Source of the DNA: Paraburkholderia elongata
Lineage (GTDB): Bacteria; Pseudomonadota; Gammaproteobacteria; Burkholderiales; Burkholderiaceae
Direction of reading: 5' to 3'
DNA: 64,000 bases
Assembly (NCBI RefSeq): GCF_013177735.1
Contig: NZ_WOEZ01000140.1
Coordinates: 1-64,000, forward strand
Shown: positions 53,321 to 61,810 of the stretch, one piece after another
Position numbering within the stretch: the first letter of the stretch is position 1
Layout: every line of letters starts with the position of its first letter
The notes under the pieces: model-generated
What the model was told of the DNA's origin: nothing
The model's database searches: none
Seen by the model: the letters and a program-made list of their open reading frames with translations, nothing else
Translations under genes and position numbers: made by a program

Positions 53321-55327
53321 ATGTGGCGAACATTCCTGCTGGTGTGCATGGCCGGGGCGATTCAGGCGCATTGGGGCACTGTTTTTGCCGCGGCGCAGCG
53401 CGACGGCGCGGAGCATGGCGCTGCCGCTACGCGTACGACGGCTACGTTCATCGCACCGCTCACACTGCAAAATAACAAGACGCAGACGGCGCGCATCGCG
53501 CTGGTGATCGGCAACGGCGCGTACGGCCATCACACAGACCCGGTTAGCGATAATGCGCTGCGCGACGCCGAAGCCATGCGCGACACGCTGCGTGCGGACG
53601 GTTTCGACGTCATCATGCGCACCGATGCGACGCCGGAGCACATGCGGCAAGCCATCAGCGAATTCCGCCAGCGTCTGCAAAAAGGCGGCATTGGACTCTT
53701 CTATTTCGCCGGACACGGTTTGCAAATCGGACGGCAGACGCTGCTCGTACCAGCCGGCCTCGATGCTCGCTCGCCGGCGCGACTGGTCAGCGAGGGCGTC
53801 GATTTGAATACCGTATTGCAGGCGATGCGCGCGCCGCGCGCCGGCGCGCTCAATCTCGTGATTCTCGATACGTGCCTGAACAACCCGTTCTCCAGCGACG
53901 TAACGCTCGATACGTCCGCACTGCCCGCCAATACCGTGGTGGCTTATGCAACGGCGCCGGGTGGGTTTGCCGCGGACGGCGTGCATCATGGCGTCTATAC
54001 GAACGCATTGCTGCATGTGCTCAATGACGCTTCTTCGTCACAGGATCTTGCCGGATTGTTTCATCGTGTCGCGACGAGAGTTAGCGCTGTTACTGGCGGT
54101 GAGCAGACGCCGTGGATCGCGTCATCGCTCGCCAAGAACGCGAGCCTGAGCGAGCCGGTATCTCGTGGCGCTAGCGCGGCGCTCATATCCGTTACCAGCG
54201 TCGACCCAATTGTCGTGCTGCACAGCAGAGGCATTCTGCCAAAGGACAGCAGCGAACAATACGAAATCACCTTCTGGAATTCCATTAAGGACAGCAACTA
54301 CCCGAGCGATTACGAGGCCTATTTGAAGGCCTATCCGAACGGCCGCTTCGCCACGCTTGCCCACGCACGCATCGACCGGTTGCGCGCTGCGGCATCGGCG
54401 AGTGCGCCATCCGCTTCTCCATCTGTTGCACCGCCGGTTGCACCGTCACCGCAAGTCGCGCGGCCAACCCCACCCGCCAGCGCTGCGCCACAAGACCACC
54501 CACACGCCGCCGCGCCAACGCCGACTCCGACGCCAACTACAACGACCGCCCCACCCGCGGCCCCTGCCGCGCCAGCAGTCGCGCAAAAGGCCACGGCGCA
54601 TCCACCGGGCGCGGGCGAAAACCGCGATTGCGCCACCTGCCCGATCATGATCGCCCTGCCTGCGGGCGTGTTCTCGATGGGCAGCAGCACCGACGACCCC
54701 TCCGAAAAGCCCGTCCATCACGTGGCCATCGGCGCGCCGTTCGCGATCGGCAAATACGCTGTGACCGTCGAGCAATGGAATGCGTGCGTCGCAGCGAACG
54801 CCTGTCAAAAGCTGACGCCCGAAAGTAATACGAACAAAGCTGCGCCGGCACGCGACCTCAGTTGGGACGACGCTCAACAGTACGTGAAATGGCTGAGCAA
54901 AACGACCGGCAAACCGTACCGCTTGCCCACCGAGGCCGAATGGGAATACGCGGACCGTGGCGGCACCACGACGGCTTACTGGTGGGGCGATCAGATGCGC
55001 AAGGGCAACGCCAACTGCAAGGACTGCGGCGATCCCTGGCACAAGGAAGGCCCCGAGACCGCCGGCTCGTTCGCGCCGAATCCGGTCGGCCTGTATGACA
55101 TGAACGGCAGCGTCTGGGAGTGGGTCGCCGATTGCTGGCACAACTCCTACCAGGGCGCGCCCGCCGACGGCCACGCGTGGGACAGCCCCGGCTGCGACAT
55201 GCGGGTGATTCGCGGCGGTTCGTGGCGCGAAGGTGGGGGCTACATGCTTAGCGCGACGCGCTTCAAATACAGTGCGAGCGTGCGCCAGTCGCAGGATGGG
55301 TTTAGGGTGGTCAAGGATATTAAGTGA
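53321..55327 (+). CDS. Exported caspase-like (C14) protease fused to a formylglycine-generating-enzyme-like domain
   Basis: A 668-residue protein: signal peptide at about 1-25, a metacaspase-type C14 domain with catalytic His132 (YFAGHGLQI) and Cys185 (LDTCLNNPF), a Pro/Ala/Thr-rich linker at about 360-440, and a C-terminal FGE/SUMF1-like domain ([52 protein letters not shown]). AGGAT precedes the ATG. It lies inside the peptide-export locus, opposite in strand to the rest and convergent with the Ser/Thr kinase. A role in periplasmic peptide processing or in regulation is inferred from position only. Confidence 0.92.
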   Translation: MWRTFLLVCMAGAIQAHWGTVFAAAQRDGAEHGAAATRTTATFIAPLTLQNNKTQTARIALVIGNGAYGHHTDPVSDNALRDAEAMRDTLRADGFDVIMRTDATPEHMRQAISEFRQRLQKGGIGLFYFAGHGLQIGRQTLLVPAGLDARSPARLVSEGVDLNTVLQAMRAPRAGALNLVILDTCLNNPFSSDVTLDTSALPANTVVAYATAPGGFAADGVHHGVYTNALLHVLNDASSSQDLAGLFHRVATRVSAVTGGEQTPWIASSLAKNASLSEPVSRGASAALISVTSVDPIVVLHSRGILPKDSSEQYEITFWNSIKDSNYPSDYEAYLKAYPNGRFATLAHARIDRLRAAASASAPSASPSVAPPVAPSPQVARPTPPASAAPQDHPHAAAPTPTPTPTTTTAPPAAPAAPAVAQKATAHPPGAGENRDCATCPIMIALPAGVFSMGSSTDDPSEKPVHHVAIGAPFAIGKYAVTVEQWNACVAANACQKLTPESNTNKAAPARDLSWDDAQQYVKWLSKTTGKPYRLPTEAEWEYADRGGTTTAYWWGDQMRKGNANCKDCGDPWHKEGPETAGSFAPNPVGLYDMNGSVWEWVADCWHNSYQGAPADGHAWDSPGCDMRVIRGGSWREGGGYMLSATRFKYSASVRQSQDGFRVVKDIK

Positions 55328-55364
55328 TGCGGGGGCAACTGGGGTAGCGGGGGCTTCGCGTCCC

Positions 55365-57539
55365 TCAAGGCGTGCGCGGCTTCGTCGTGATCGGCGCGAA
55401 ATCGGCGACGATATGATCCTGACCATATTTGCCGGCGATCTGCGCAAGTCGCGTATCCAGTGCGCGCAGATAATCGGCGCGTGATTCGCTTTCGGGCCGC
55501 GGCTTATCGAATAGCTGCGTCGGCGTGATCAGAAGCACCACCATCTCCGATCCAAACGGCTTCGAAATAGTCCAGTCACCCGCGCTGCCGACGGTGGCCG
55601 CATAGTGCGGAGGCGCCTGATTGTCCTTCGCACGCGGGCTCGGCACCATATGCACGACGCTGCCGTCGAGCTGGTAGTAGTCGAGGTTCACGTACGAGTC
55701 GTAACCGGGCGTCGTCACATCGACGACTAGAGGATCGCCTTCGCTCAACTGGCCGCCGGGCGGCCGCACATGCAGCGACGCAACGTGGCCTGTTTGCCAG
55801 TTGCGGGTCCAGTAGGGCGCGAGCGCTTTGACCGTGTCGCATTTGTCGTCGGCGAGCGGCTCGACCTGGAGCGCCAGCGTGTCGACGCCCGGCAACGCCG
55901 CCAAGGTGTCTTTCAAATGCGCAGCGCCGTAGCGTTGCGAGACGTAGCCGCGCACCGTCAATGAATGGTCTTGCGCAGAAGCGGACAGCGCCGAACACGG
56001 CACCTGCGCCAGCACAGGCGCGACAGCGGCTAAGGTCAGCGCGGGTTTGGGCGCGGGCGGCGCAGGAGGTTGTGCTGGGGGTGGTGCCACGGGTGGCGCG
56101 GCGATTGGACCGGCACTTGAGGGGGACTCAGGTGCACTCGCTACCGTTGCGGCAGCAACAGGCGCCACCGAAGCCGCTTGATCCGCTGACGCCTCCGAAG
56201 CAGCCGCGGCCGGCTGCGTGGCACTCTGACGATTCGGCGCTGACCGCAAAGCAAACACGCCAACCGCCGCGGCACACACCACGGCGAAACCCGCGAACCC
56301 CGCCTTGACCAACGTACCCGACTTCTCCGCGCGTGCTTCGTTGTCGAACTCCGCGATGAAACGCGCGACGCTCGGCATGCGCGTGTTGCGATCGAACGAA
56401 AGCGCGGCACGCAACGCGCGCCATTGCTTCGCATCGAGATTGGGTGGCCGCTGCGGCTTGAAGTCAGCATTGCGAGCCTGCGTTGCCGACAATCGGTCGA
56501 ACGGATGGTGGCCCGTCAACAACTCGTAGGTAATGCACCCAAGCGCGTAGATATCGTCACGCGGGTCCGGCTCGCGATGCTCGATCATTTCCGGACTCGC
56601 ATAGGCGGGCGTCAACGCGCCGAGGCTGCCGGGATCGAACACCGTCGCATCGCTCTCCTCCTCCGGCCGCTGGAACACGCGGGCGATGCCGAAGTCGATT
56701 ACCTTCACTTCGGCATTCGTCGTGAGAAAGACGTTGGCGGGCTTGAAATCGCAATGCACGAAGCCGTGCTCGTGCGCATAGGCGAGCGCATTGCACATGC
56801 CGCGCACAATTGGTAGCGCGGCGCGAACCGGCATTCCCTTATAGCCCGGCGTGCGCAATAGCTGGCTGAGCGGCTTGCCGGTGAGGTACTCCATCGTCAG
56901 GTAGACGATCGGTCCGTCGCGGTCGAAGTCGTACACCGTGATGATGTTGCGGTGCGCGAGCACCTGCGCTTTGCGCGCCTCGCGTTGCAGCGCGACGAGC
57001 GAATTCGGGTTGCCGCGGAACTGGACGTTGAGCACCTTGATCGCGACATACGGTTTGCGATCCGACGCCTCGAGCTTGCGCATATCGAGCGCTTTGTACA
57101 CCGTGCCCATCCCGCCGACGCCAAGACATTCCTCGAGGACGAAGCGGTTGTTCAGCGTATCGCCGGTGCCTTTGATCTGATCATGCCCCGGCGCACCGGC
57201 GGCATTCGCTGCGCTTGCCGAGCCTGCAGGGTTCGACCCACTCGCCCCACTCGCCCCACTCGTCGAGCGTACTGACGGTATCTCGACGGTGGTCTGTATG
57301 CCGGTTTCTTCGCCCCCCGCCGCCACGTTCGAGACGCGCAACTGTTCGATGCGCCGCCGTACTTCGGCGTAGAGATCGTCGGGCAACGGAGATTTGCGAT
57401 GCGCTACGCCGAGCATTTCCAGCAGCTGCGTGGGACCGAGTCCATCGGTCGTCAACGTGCTGTCGAGTTGAGCGATGAACTCGTCACGTGACAGCTCGCC
57501 GCTCTGATAGTCGCGAATCACATGCGCAAGGCTAGCCAT
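55365..57539 (-). CDS. Transmembrane Ser/Thr protein kinase with C-terminal DUF4384-like domain
   Basis: A 724-residue kinase: a helical N-terminus, kinase domain at about 134-400 with glycine loop (LGVGGMGTVYKA), Lys168 (VAIKVL), catalytic Asp264 in an unusual HCDFKPAN (HRD-type with Cys), DFG (VIDFGIARV) and SPE. One transmembrane helix (GFAGFAVVCAAAVGVFAL), a Pro/Ala-rich linker and a periplasmic DUF4384-like domain (VVDVTTPGYDSYVNLDYYQLDGSV) follow. HCD instead of HRD makes it a non-RD kinase. It probably phosphorylates proteins read by the double-FHA protein at 46761 and is opposed by the PP2C at 20688. Similar kinases control type VI secretion. Confidence 0.93.
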   Translation of the reverse strand: MASLAHVIRDYQSGELSRDEFIAQLDSTLTTDGLGPTQLLEMLGVAHRKSPLPDDLYAEVRRRIEQLRVSNVAAGGEETGIQTTVEIPSVRSTSGASGASGSNPAGSASAANAAGAPGHDQIKGTGDTLNNRFVLEECLGVGGMGTVYKALDMRKLEASDRKPYVAIKVLNVQFRGNPNSLVALQREARKAQVLAHRNIITVYDFDRDGPIVYLTMEYLTGKPLSQLLRTPGYKGMPVRAALPIVRGMCNALAYAHEHGFVHCDFKPANVFLTTNAEVKVIDFGIARVFQRPEEESDATVFDPGSLGALTPAYASPEMIEHREPDPRDDIYALGCITYELLTGHHPFDRLSATQARNADFKPQRPPNLDAKQWRALRAALSFDRNTRMPSVARFIAEFDNEARAEKSGTLVKAGFAGFAVVCAAAVGVFALRSAPNRQSATQPAAAASEASADQAASVAPVAAATVASAPESPSSAGPIAAPPVAPPPAQPPAPPAPKPALTLAAVAPVLAQVPCSALSASAQDHSLTVRGYVSQRYGAAHLKDTLAALPGVDTLALQVEPLADDKCDTVKALAPYWTRNWQTGHVASLHVRPPGGQLSEGDPLVVDVTTPGYDSYVNLDYYQLDGSVVHMVPSPRAKDNQAPPHYAATVGSAGDWTISKPFGSEMVVLLITPTQLFDKPRPESESRADYLRALDTRLAQIAGKYGQDHIVADFAPITTKPRTP

Positions 57540-57718
57540 TTGTGCGAAGCGCCCCCGCTGCCGTTGGGCCGGATCGCACGCGACCGGAGCCTTTCGGGCT
57601 GATAGAAAACCTGTCGTAACCAGTTACATGTGCCGCTTCGATACTAGCTCCCGACCCACGCTTTCGCAAACCAGGATTGCCCCGCTGCGTGCATTGCCGG
57701 CGAGTGTCTTGCGACATT

Positions 57719-57741
57719 CAACAGAATCCGGCGCGTTGTTG
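57719..57741 (+). promoter_or_regulatory. Upstream activator site of peptide gene 3
   Basis: CAACA (57719-57723) N13 TGTTG (57737-57741), including the string GCGCGTTGTTGG shared with the site upstream of peptide gene 2. The gap to the -24 element at 57865 is 123 bp, identical to the other gene. Confidence 0.75.
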
Positions 57742-57864
57742 GGTGGGCGCCATCAGCAGCCAGTTGTCTGCCAGTGGCCGTACTGCGGCTTCGACGCGGC
57801 GGCGTGACGCGAAAGCCTTGTGCATCAAGCCTCCGTCAACTTTCTTAGGAGGCGAGAATAAAAC

Positions 57865-57879
57865 TGGCACAGCCCATGC
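57865..57879 (+). promoter_or_regulatory. Sigma-54 promoter of peptide gene 3
   Basis: TGGCACAGCCCATGC with GG-N10-GC spacing, identical over these 15 bp to the promoter of peptide gene 2. The predicted transcript leader is about 64 nt. Confidence 0.87.
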
Positions 57880-57954
57880 GTTAGTGACACTCGAGCAGAC
57901 AAGATGCTCGAACCCAACCGCAAGACTGTGATGTTCCCTTCCAGGATATTTACC

Positions 57955-58236
57955 ATGAACACGCTGATGATCAAAGACCTGTCCATCACCGAACAACTCG
58001 ACAGCAAGGCCATGAGCGCCGTGCGTGGCGGCTACGGCTACGACTACCCCAGCACGTCGTACTTCAACTTCAGCCCGGTGGTCGCGCCGAACAACAGCAA
58101 GAATGTCGACGCTACGCAGTTGATCAGCAACGAGATGAATATCCAGAGCGCCAACGGCAACAACGTTGCGTTCTCCGCAGGCATCACCTCGTCGATCACC
58201 CCCTTCGTCACGTCGAGCAACAACATCCACGTCTAG
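57955..58236 (+). CDS. Double-glycine leader peptide 3 (export substrate)
   Basis: A 93-residue precursor that differs from peptide 2 by a single leader residue (E13 instead of A13); the leader ends VRGG at 26. The 67-residue core begins YGYDYPSTSYFNF and shares NNSKNV-ATQLISNEMNIQS and NNIHV near the end. No cysteine. AGGA is upstream of the ATG. The hairpin at 58249-58282 follows. Peptides 2 and 3 are a recent duplication, with the promoter and leader more conserved than the core. Confidence 0.9.
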   Translation: MNTLMIKDLSITEQLDSKAMSAVRGGYGYDYPSTSYFNFSPVVAPNNSKNVDATQLISNEMNIQSANGNNVAFSAGITSSITPFVTSSNNIHV

Positions 58237-58248
58237 AGCCTGATTCGG

Positions 58249-58282
58249 CGAAGCGGAGAGGCCCTCGGCAATTTCCGCTTCG
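58249..58282 (+). terminator. Hairpin between peptide genes 3 and 4
   Basis: Perfect 9-bp arms CGAAGCGGA (58249-58257) and TCCGCTTCG (58274-58282) without a T-run. It may partly end or stabilise the peptide 3 transcript, letting some read-through reach peptide gene 4. Confidence 0.5.
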
Positions 58283-58551
58283 CTCCGATCACGCCTGTCT
58301 TCCGCGCACCTGTGGAGAATCACCATGTCAGCCCGTCGCTGTGGGGCGCCAATTATGCCAACGTTTAACGGCTTGCAGTAGCGAAGGACCGGGGGCTTCC
58401 CTACTGCTGCCTGCTCACATCGAACAGGCGAGCCGCAAGCAGATTTCCTATACTGATAGTGCGACGAGACCTCAGCACACTTAAAGACATACCCGGGCGG
58501 CGGCTGGAGAATCACACCGGCCGCTGGCTCAGTCGCTTCCCTGGAGCCGCC

Positions 58552-58779
58552 ATGGCAAAGCTCGTTATCAAGGACCTCACCGACAGCGTCGAACTCGACC
58601 GCCAGGCGATGGCCGCCATTGTCGGCGGCGCACGGATCGGTGCGCGTGCGAGTATCGCCGTCCAGTTGGTGCCGGGTTCGGCACGCGTCGTCGACTATCC
58701 GCCGGGTTTTCCCGCGGCGCATCAGACCATTGCCGATATGCCCACCGCCGCAGCGCAGCGCAATTCGCCGCGCCGCTAG
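58552..58779 (+). CDS. Double-glycine leader peptide 4 (divergent export substrate)
   Basis: A 75-residue precursor with the same 26-residue leader pattern (DL at 8-9, LD at 15-16, AM at 19-20, VGG at 24-26) and a different 49-residue core rich in Ala, Pro and Arg (ARIGARASIAVQLVPGS). GGAG is 6 bp before the ATG. No convincing sigma-54 promoter precedes it; it may be read from peptide gene 3 or from a promoter around TATACT near 58450. A strong terminator follows. Confidence 0.8.
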   Translation: MAKLVIKDLTDSVELDRQAMAAIVGGARIGARASIAVQLVPGSARVVDYPPGFPAAHQTIADMPTAAAQRNSPRR

Positions 58780-58802
58780 ACACCGGCTCAGACACTCGCC
58801 GC

Positions 58803-58833
58803 AACGGCACGCGCTTAACGCGCGTGCCGTTTT
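58803..58833 (+). terminator. Intrinsic terminator after peptide gene 4
   Basis: 11-bp stem AACGGCACGCG / CGCGTGCCGTT around CTTAACG, followed by a T-run (GTTTTCGTTT). It marks the end of the peptide-export locus. The remaining gap to 59266 shows no supported gene. Confidence 0.88.
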
Positions 58834-59266
58834 CGTTTGATGCATTTGCGCCTGTTCCGCTTGCCGTGCATATGCGTGCCGGTCGTGCCGGCACACTGCA
58901 TGGCGCGCTTCGAACCAGATCGATACCGACATCGTCGACAGCCGTATTTGAAGGTCCCTCTTGTAGGACGCGCGAGATGCCTGCAATTGGAAACAAGCGC
59001 GGCCGCCGCGCTTTCCCGGCGGCGCTCGACTTGTTCGATTGACCTGGTGAATGTCCGCACGCGGCGACGTTATCGACCGTGCGCTCACCTATGATATTTA
59101 GGATGCCACGTGGGTTTATGCCATTCTCGGATAGCACGCGCTATTCGGACGGCACCTTGGCGCAGAAGTGTTTGCGGCGCGGGGCATGTAAAAGCGTCAC
59201 GCAGCACGAGCGGCGATGACGGCGCGCCACGAGCCGGCATCGCCAATTCATATTTGGAGACACGTA

Positions 59267-59551
59267 ATGAAATTCATCGTGCAATGGGATGGCCTCCCGA
59301 CGGCGGAAAATTCTGTCATCGAGCGCTTCATGAAAACCGGCGCCCAAGCGCCTGAAGGCGTCAAACTGCTGGGGCGCTGGCATGCGGTCGGCGGATTGCA
59401 TGGCTTTGCGGTCGTCGAGGCGGAAGATACGCGCGGACTGGCGGCGCTGTCGCTCGACTGGGGCGATTTACTGACGATGAGCATCGTCCCCGCGATGACT
59501 GACGAGGATCTCGGCGCGGCATTGGGCGCGCATCAGGCAGCACGCAAATAA
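59267..59551 (+). CDS. DUF3303-family small protein
   Basis: A 94-residue single-domain protein (MKFIVQWDGLPTAENSVIE start; GRWHAVGGLHGFAVVEA; LDWGDLLTMSIVPAMTDED), a compact ferredoxin-like DUF3303 fold of unknown function. GGAGA is 8 bp before the ATG. It lies 31 bp before the MFS gene and may be co-transcribed with it. Confidence 0.85.
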   Translation: MKFIVQWDGLPTAENSVIERFMKTGAQAPEGVKLLGRWHAVGGLHGFAVVEAEDTRGLAALSLDWGDLLTMSIVPAMTDEDLGAALGAHQAARK

Positions 59552-59582
59552 GTGCGCAAGCCAGTGAGCAAATAAGACGATC

Positions 59583-61220
59583 ATGACGCCCAGCCTCGAC
59601 AAGCCTCAACCCAGCGGACAACTCCTGCCGTTTCGCGAGTCGCTGCTGGCGATGCTCGGTATCGCCTTCGTCTCGATGCTGGTGGCGCTCGATCAAACCA
59701 TTGTCGGCACCGCACTGCCGCGCATCGTCGCCGATCTGAAGGGCTTCGATCTGTACGCATGGGTCGCGACGGCTTACATGCTGGCTTCGGTGATCACCAT
59801 TCCGATCTTCGGGCGGCTGGGTGATCTGTTCGGCCGCAAGCCGTTTCTGATCGCTGCGATTCTGCTGTTTACCGGCGCGTCTGTACTGTGCGGGTTCGCC
59901 ACCAGCATGCTGTTGCTAGTCATCTCTCGGGGTCTGCAAGGGATTGGCGGCGGCATTCTGATCGGCACGGTGTTCGCCACCGTCGCCGATCTGTTTCCCA
60001 ATCCGAAGCTGCGGCTGCGCTGGCTCGTGTTCGTCACGTCCGCGTTCGGGGTCGCCAATATGTTCGGGCCGACGCTCGGAGGCATGCTCACGCAATTCGG
60101 CGGCTGGCGGCTGGTGTTCTTCGTCAACGTACCGGTTGGCGTCGTGTCGCTGCTGTTCGTGCAGCGCTTCTTGCCGCCGCTGCACCACCTGCGGCAGAAG
60201 GGCCCCGTGCGGCTCGACTGGCTCGGCGCGTTCGTGATCGCGGTCACGTTCGGCGCGCTGCAATTGCTGATCGAATTGTTTCCGAAGTACGGCGTCGACA
60301 CGATAACAATCGTGCTGGCCGTCGTTGCGGCGAGTTTCGCACTGACGCTGTGGCTATGGGAGCGGAGGATTAAGTATCCGATCATTCCGGTGGATATGCT
60401 GTTGGACCGCAAGCTCTCCGCGCTCTTCGCGATGTCGGTGCTCGGTGGTTTCGCGCTGTTTTCTCTGGTGTTTTATGTGCCTCTGCTGTTTCAGGGCGGG
60501 TATGCGATGTCCGCGCACGACTCCGGCATGCTGATCACGCCCCTGCTGCTCGGTACGACGGTCGGCAGCGTGGTGAACAATCGTATCGTCACACGGATCC
60601 GCCGCGCGAACGGCATCATGTATGTCGGCTTTGCGCTGTCCGCGCTGGCCTGTCTGAGCGTAATCGTACTCAGAGGTACCGAGCCACACCTGGTGTGGAT
60701 GTCGTGCATGGGCATCAGCGGTCTCGGGCTCGGTCTGGTGGCAACCAGTCTGACGGTCTGTTCACAGCAGATCGTTGCGCGTGACCAGCTCGGCGCGGCA
60801 ACTGCGCTGCTGCAATCGCTACGTACTTTCGGTGGGATGCTGGGCACGGTGATGACGGGCGCGTTGCTTGGGCATCTCTACACGCAGGGCGTGCATCGCT
60901 CGCTCGCCTCGTATCAGGCGACGCAGTGGTTCAAATCGTTTGCGAGCCCCGAGCTGCTAGTGGACCGTGCGGAGCAGGCGGCGTTGATCAATCGTCTGGT
61001 GAGCGCCGGGCATGCGGGCGACGCGATGATGAATTCCGCGCGTGATGCGCTCGTGCAGTCGATTCATATCGGCATTCTGGTGGCAGGCGCCGCCGCGTTG
61101 ATCGGGTTGTGCCTCGCGTGGTTCGTGCCGCCGGTGCGGATCAGTTATCCGGAAACGGAGTTGATGCCCGGCGAACAGACGCAGGCTGACGCGCTTCCGC
61201 CGCGGGGTAACGTGCTTTGA
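59583..61220 (+). CDS. MFS multidrug transporter, 14-helix EmrB/QacA (DHA2) type
   Basis: A 545-residue proton-driven exporter with the DHA2 signatures (LDQTIVGTALPRIVADL in helix 1, GRLGDLFGRKPFLI as motif A, RGLQGIGGG as motif B) and about 14 hydrophobic helices. No EmrA-like partner is adjacent. Such pumps confer resistance to hydrophobic drugs; the substrate is unknown. Confidence 0.92.
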   Translation: MTPSLDKPQPSGQLLPFRESLLAMLGIAFVSMLVALDQTIVGTALPRIVADLKGFDLYAWVATAYMLASVITIPIFGRLGDLFGRKPFLIAAILLFTGASVLCGFATSMLLLVISRGLQGIGGGILIGTVFATVADLFPNPKLRLRWLVFVTSAFGVANMFGPTLGGMLTQFGGWRLVFFVNVPVGVVSLLFVQRFLPPLHHLRQKGPVRLDWLGAFVIAVTFGALQLLIELFPKYGVDTITIVLAVVAASFALTLWLWERRIKYPIIPVDMLLDRKLSALFAMSVLGGFALFSLVFYVPLLFQGGYAMSAHDSGMLITPLLLGTTVGSVVNNRIVTRIRRANGIMYVGFALSALACLSVIVLRGTEPHLVWMSCMGISGLGLGLVATSLTVCSQQIVARDQLGAATALLQSLRTFGGMLGTVMTGALLGHLYTQGVHRSLASYQATQWFKSFASPELLVDRAEQAALINRLVSAGHAGDAMMNSARDALVQSIHIGILVAGAAALIGLCLAWFVPPVRISYPETELMPGEQTQADALPPRGNVL

Positions 61221-61454
61221 GCAACACTTTTCTCAAGCTACCGCATGGAATCCTTGCGTGATCCAAAAAAACCTGAATTAAAGGGAATATTCGACACACT
61301 ACCCACGCGAACGGTGGTCGGAAAGCTTGACCGGACAATTGCGATTTCTTACCATTGGCGTCGCCGCTTGCGCACTACAACCAACTCGCTCTCACCCAAG
61401 CGCGCCCATAAAACAAGGCCAAAACTAAACAACGAGATCTTCCGGGGTTCTTGC

Positions 61455-61670
61455 ATGACAATGGATGAAGACATCGCGCACGTGGCGCGTGTGATGGCGC
61501 CGTCGCTGCGTGCCTTTCGTGGTGAACCTGTACTGCTACCAGCATATTGGCGAAAGCGACTACAACGCATACAGGATGAATTCTCTCTGACCGCTTTGCA
61601 AACATTCCAGATCGAGCATTTGCTTGGGGAGCTTGATCGGTTTGAGGCGGAACAATGCCGGGGGATTTAG
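61455..61670 (+). CDS. Small hypothetical protein
   Basis: A 71-residue polar, helix-prone ORF (LPAYWRKRLQRIQDEFSLTALQTFQIEHLLGEL is its central part). The start is taken at MTMDED because the preceding in-frame region is unlikely to be coding. No strong ribosome site and no family recognised. Confidence 0.5.
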   Translation: MTMDEDIAHVARVMAPSLRAFRGEPVLLPAYWRKRLQRIQDEFSLTALQTFQIEHLLGELDRFEAEQCRGI

Positions 61671-61810
61671 AGGGCCTAACGCGCGGGATCGGAGCACGCG
61701 TTACGAAAACAGGCCCTACCAATTGGCATGACTATTGCTGAAGAACAGTGCGCGAAATCGTTCGCGTCACTTCTCCACACGAGCGTCGAGCCAATCCGGC
61801 CGCCCCCGAC

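Larger units (their letters stand above)
57540..57954. other. Regulatory region between kinase and peptide gene 3
   Basis: Holds the enhancer and sigma-54 promoter of peptide gene 3 (separate entries) and the unrecognised kinase promoter. A long minus-strand reading frame crosses it but is antisense to the peptide gene and is rejected. Confidence 0.5.

Noticed and set aside
46761-57539. Type VI secretion locus
   Set aside because: Kinase, FHA and phosphatase alone are not diagnostic; no tssB/C, hcp, vgrG, clpV or icmF-like gene is present.
58345-58362. Weak GG-N10-GC match upstream of peptide gene 4
   Set aside because: GGGGCGCCAATTATGC matches the -24 consensus poorly and lies about 190 bp from the ATG; not listed as a promoter.
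40121-58779. Lanthipeptide or thiopeptide biosynthetic cluster
   Set aside because: No LanM/LanB/YcaO/radical-SAM gene, and peptide cores 1-3 lack cysteine.
57718-59088. 456-residue minus-strand reading frame across peptide genes 3 and 4
   Set aside because: Antisense to two well-supported peptide genes with ribosome sites and a sigma-54 promoter; its protein has no recognisable domain and is typical of GC-rich shadow frames.
61245-61454. N-terminal extension of the small ORF ending at 61670
   Set aside because: Composition is non-coding in character and no ribosome site precedes 61245; the internal ATG at 61455 is preferred.
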